Part shown: in pieces, positions 12,486 to 12,726 of the stretch
Position numbering within the stretch: position 1 is the first letter of the stretch
How the letters are laid out: each line of letters starts with the position of its first letter
Assembly (NCBI GenBank): GCA_964361435.1
Contig: CAYIAN010000013.1
Span: forward strand, 1-12,726
Length of the DNA stretch: 12,726 nucleotides
Direction: 5' to 3'
DNA from: GWA2-46-10 sp964361435
GTDB lineage: Bacteria > Patescibacteriota > Minisyncoccia > UBA6257 > Colwellbacteraceae
Position numbers and translations under genes: made by a program
Notes under the pieces: model-generated
Database searches by the model: none
Seen by the model: the letters and a program-made list of their open reading frames with translations, nothing else
What the model was told of the DNA's origin: nothing

Positions 12486-12726
12486 ATGTCTGCAAGAAAA
12501 TATCCTTTAGAGAAGGTTAGAAACATCGGTATTATCGCTCACATTGACGCCGGGAAAACCACGGTCAGCGAGCGCATCCTTTTTTACACTGGTATCTCTC
12601 ACAAGATTGGTGAGGTACACGAGGGAGCGGCCGTTATGGACTGGATGGAGCAGGAGAGGGAACGCGGTATCACCATCACTTCCGCCGCCACTACAACTTT
12701 TTGGACGCCAACGTACGCCGTAGGCG
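12486..12726 (+). CDS. fusA: Elongation factor G, N-terminal part (cut by the window end)
   Basis: EF-G is the GTPase that drives translocation. Eighty codons are visible from the ATG at 12486 and the frame is still open at the window end. The P-loop AHIDAGKTT (18-26) and the switch I region with ERERGITI (58-65) are intact, as is the DWMEQE segment that marks EF-G and not EF-Tu or LepA. The start shows no Shine-Dalgarno sequence. Position as third gene of the str operon supports the assignment. Confidence 0.95.
   Translation, partial: MSARKYPLEKVRNIGIIAHIDAGKTTVSERILFYTGISHKIGEVHEGAAVMDWMEQERERGITITSAATTTFWTPTYAVG

Noticed and set aside
1..12726. CRISPR array, phage genes or UGA recoding
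   Set aside because: No regularly spaced repeats and no phage structural or replication genes; mnmA ends correctly at TGA, so UGA is a stop.

Overview
The window looks like one end of a bacterial metagenome contig from a reduced-genome lineage, most likely Patescibacteria/CPR (inference). Signs are tightly packed or overlapping core genes, almost no Shine-Dalgarno sequences on them, promoter -10 boxes very close to start codons, an AspRS without the GAD domain, ComEC split into two overlapping genes, and an enlarged adenylate-kinase-like protein. TGA ends mnmA in the expected place, so the code is standard and not the UGA-Gly code of Gracilibacteria/SR1. The first ten bases equal the 3' end of the Illumina adapter, so the left edge is an assembly end.

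Left block (11-6516, + strand): the 3' end of an unidentified gene, efp, mnmA, comEC membrane part, comEC metallo-beta-lactamase part, aspS, and an adenylate-kinase-like gene, mostly abutting or overlapping. This is a translation and tRNA-modification cluster with DNA uptake genes in the middle. A 14-bp hairpin at 6679-6711 closes it.

Middle accessory block (about 6517-9100): three short, higher-GC orphan genes with codon use unlike their neighbours (98 aa unknown, + strand; about 81 aa unknown, - strand; 133 aa cupin, + strand), each followed by a strong hairpin. They are interleaved with an AlkA-type DNA glycosylase and an apparently complete, independently transcribed structured RNA gene (7319-7467: -10 box, rod-like RNA with a central bubble, own terminator). 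The cupin gene has a good promoter, a strong Shine-Dalgarno sequence and a leader that can fold over it. This block holds most of the novelty.

Right block (9130-12726): on the - strand, rpmB (L28), pepA (M17 leucyl aminopeptidase) and tRNA-Pro(GGG) lie head to tail with 1-5 nt gaps. Divergently on the + strand come an M50 site-2-protease-family gene and then the str operon, rpsL-rpsG-fusA (fusA cut by the window end), with its own TTGACA promoter starting right after the protease stop codon. S12 carries Arg where streptomycin-sensitive bacteria have Lys43 (E. coli numbering with Met).
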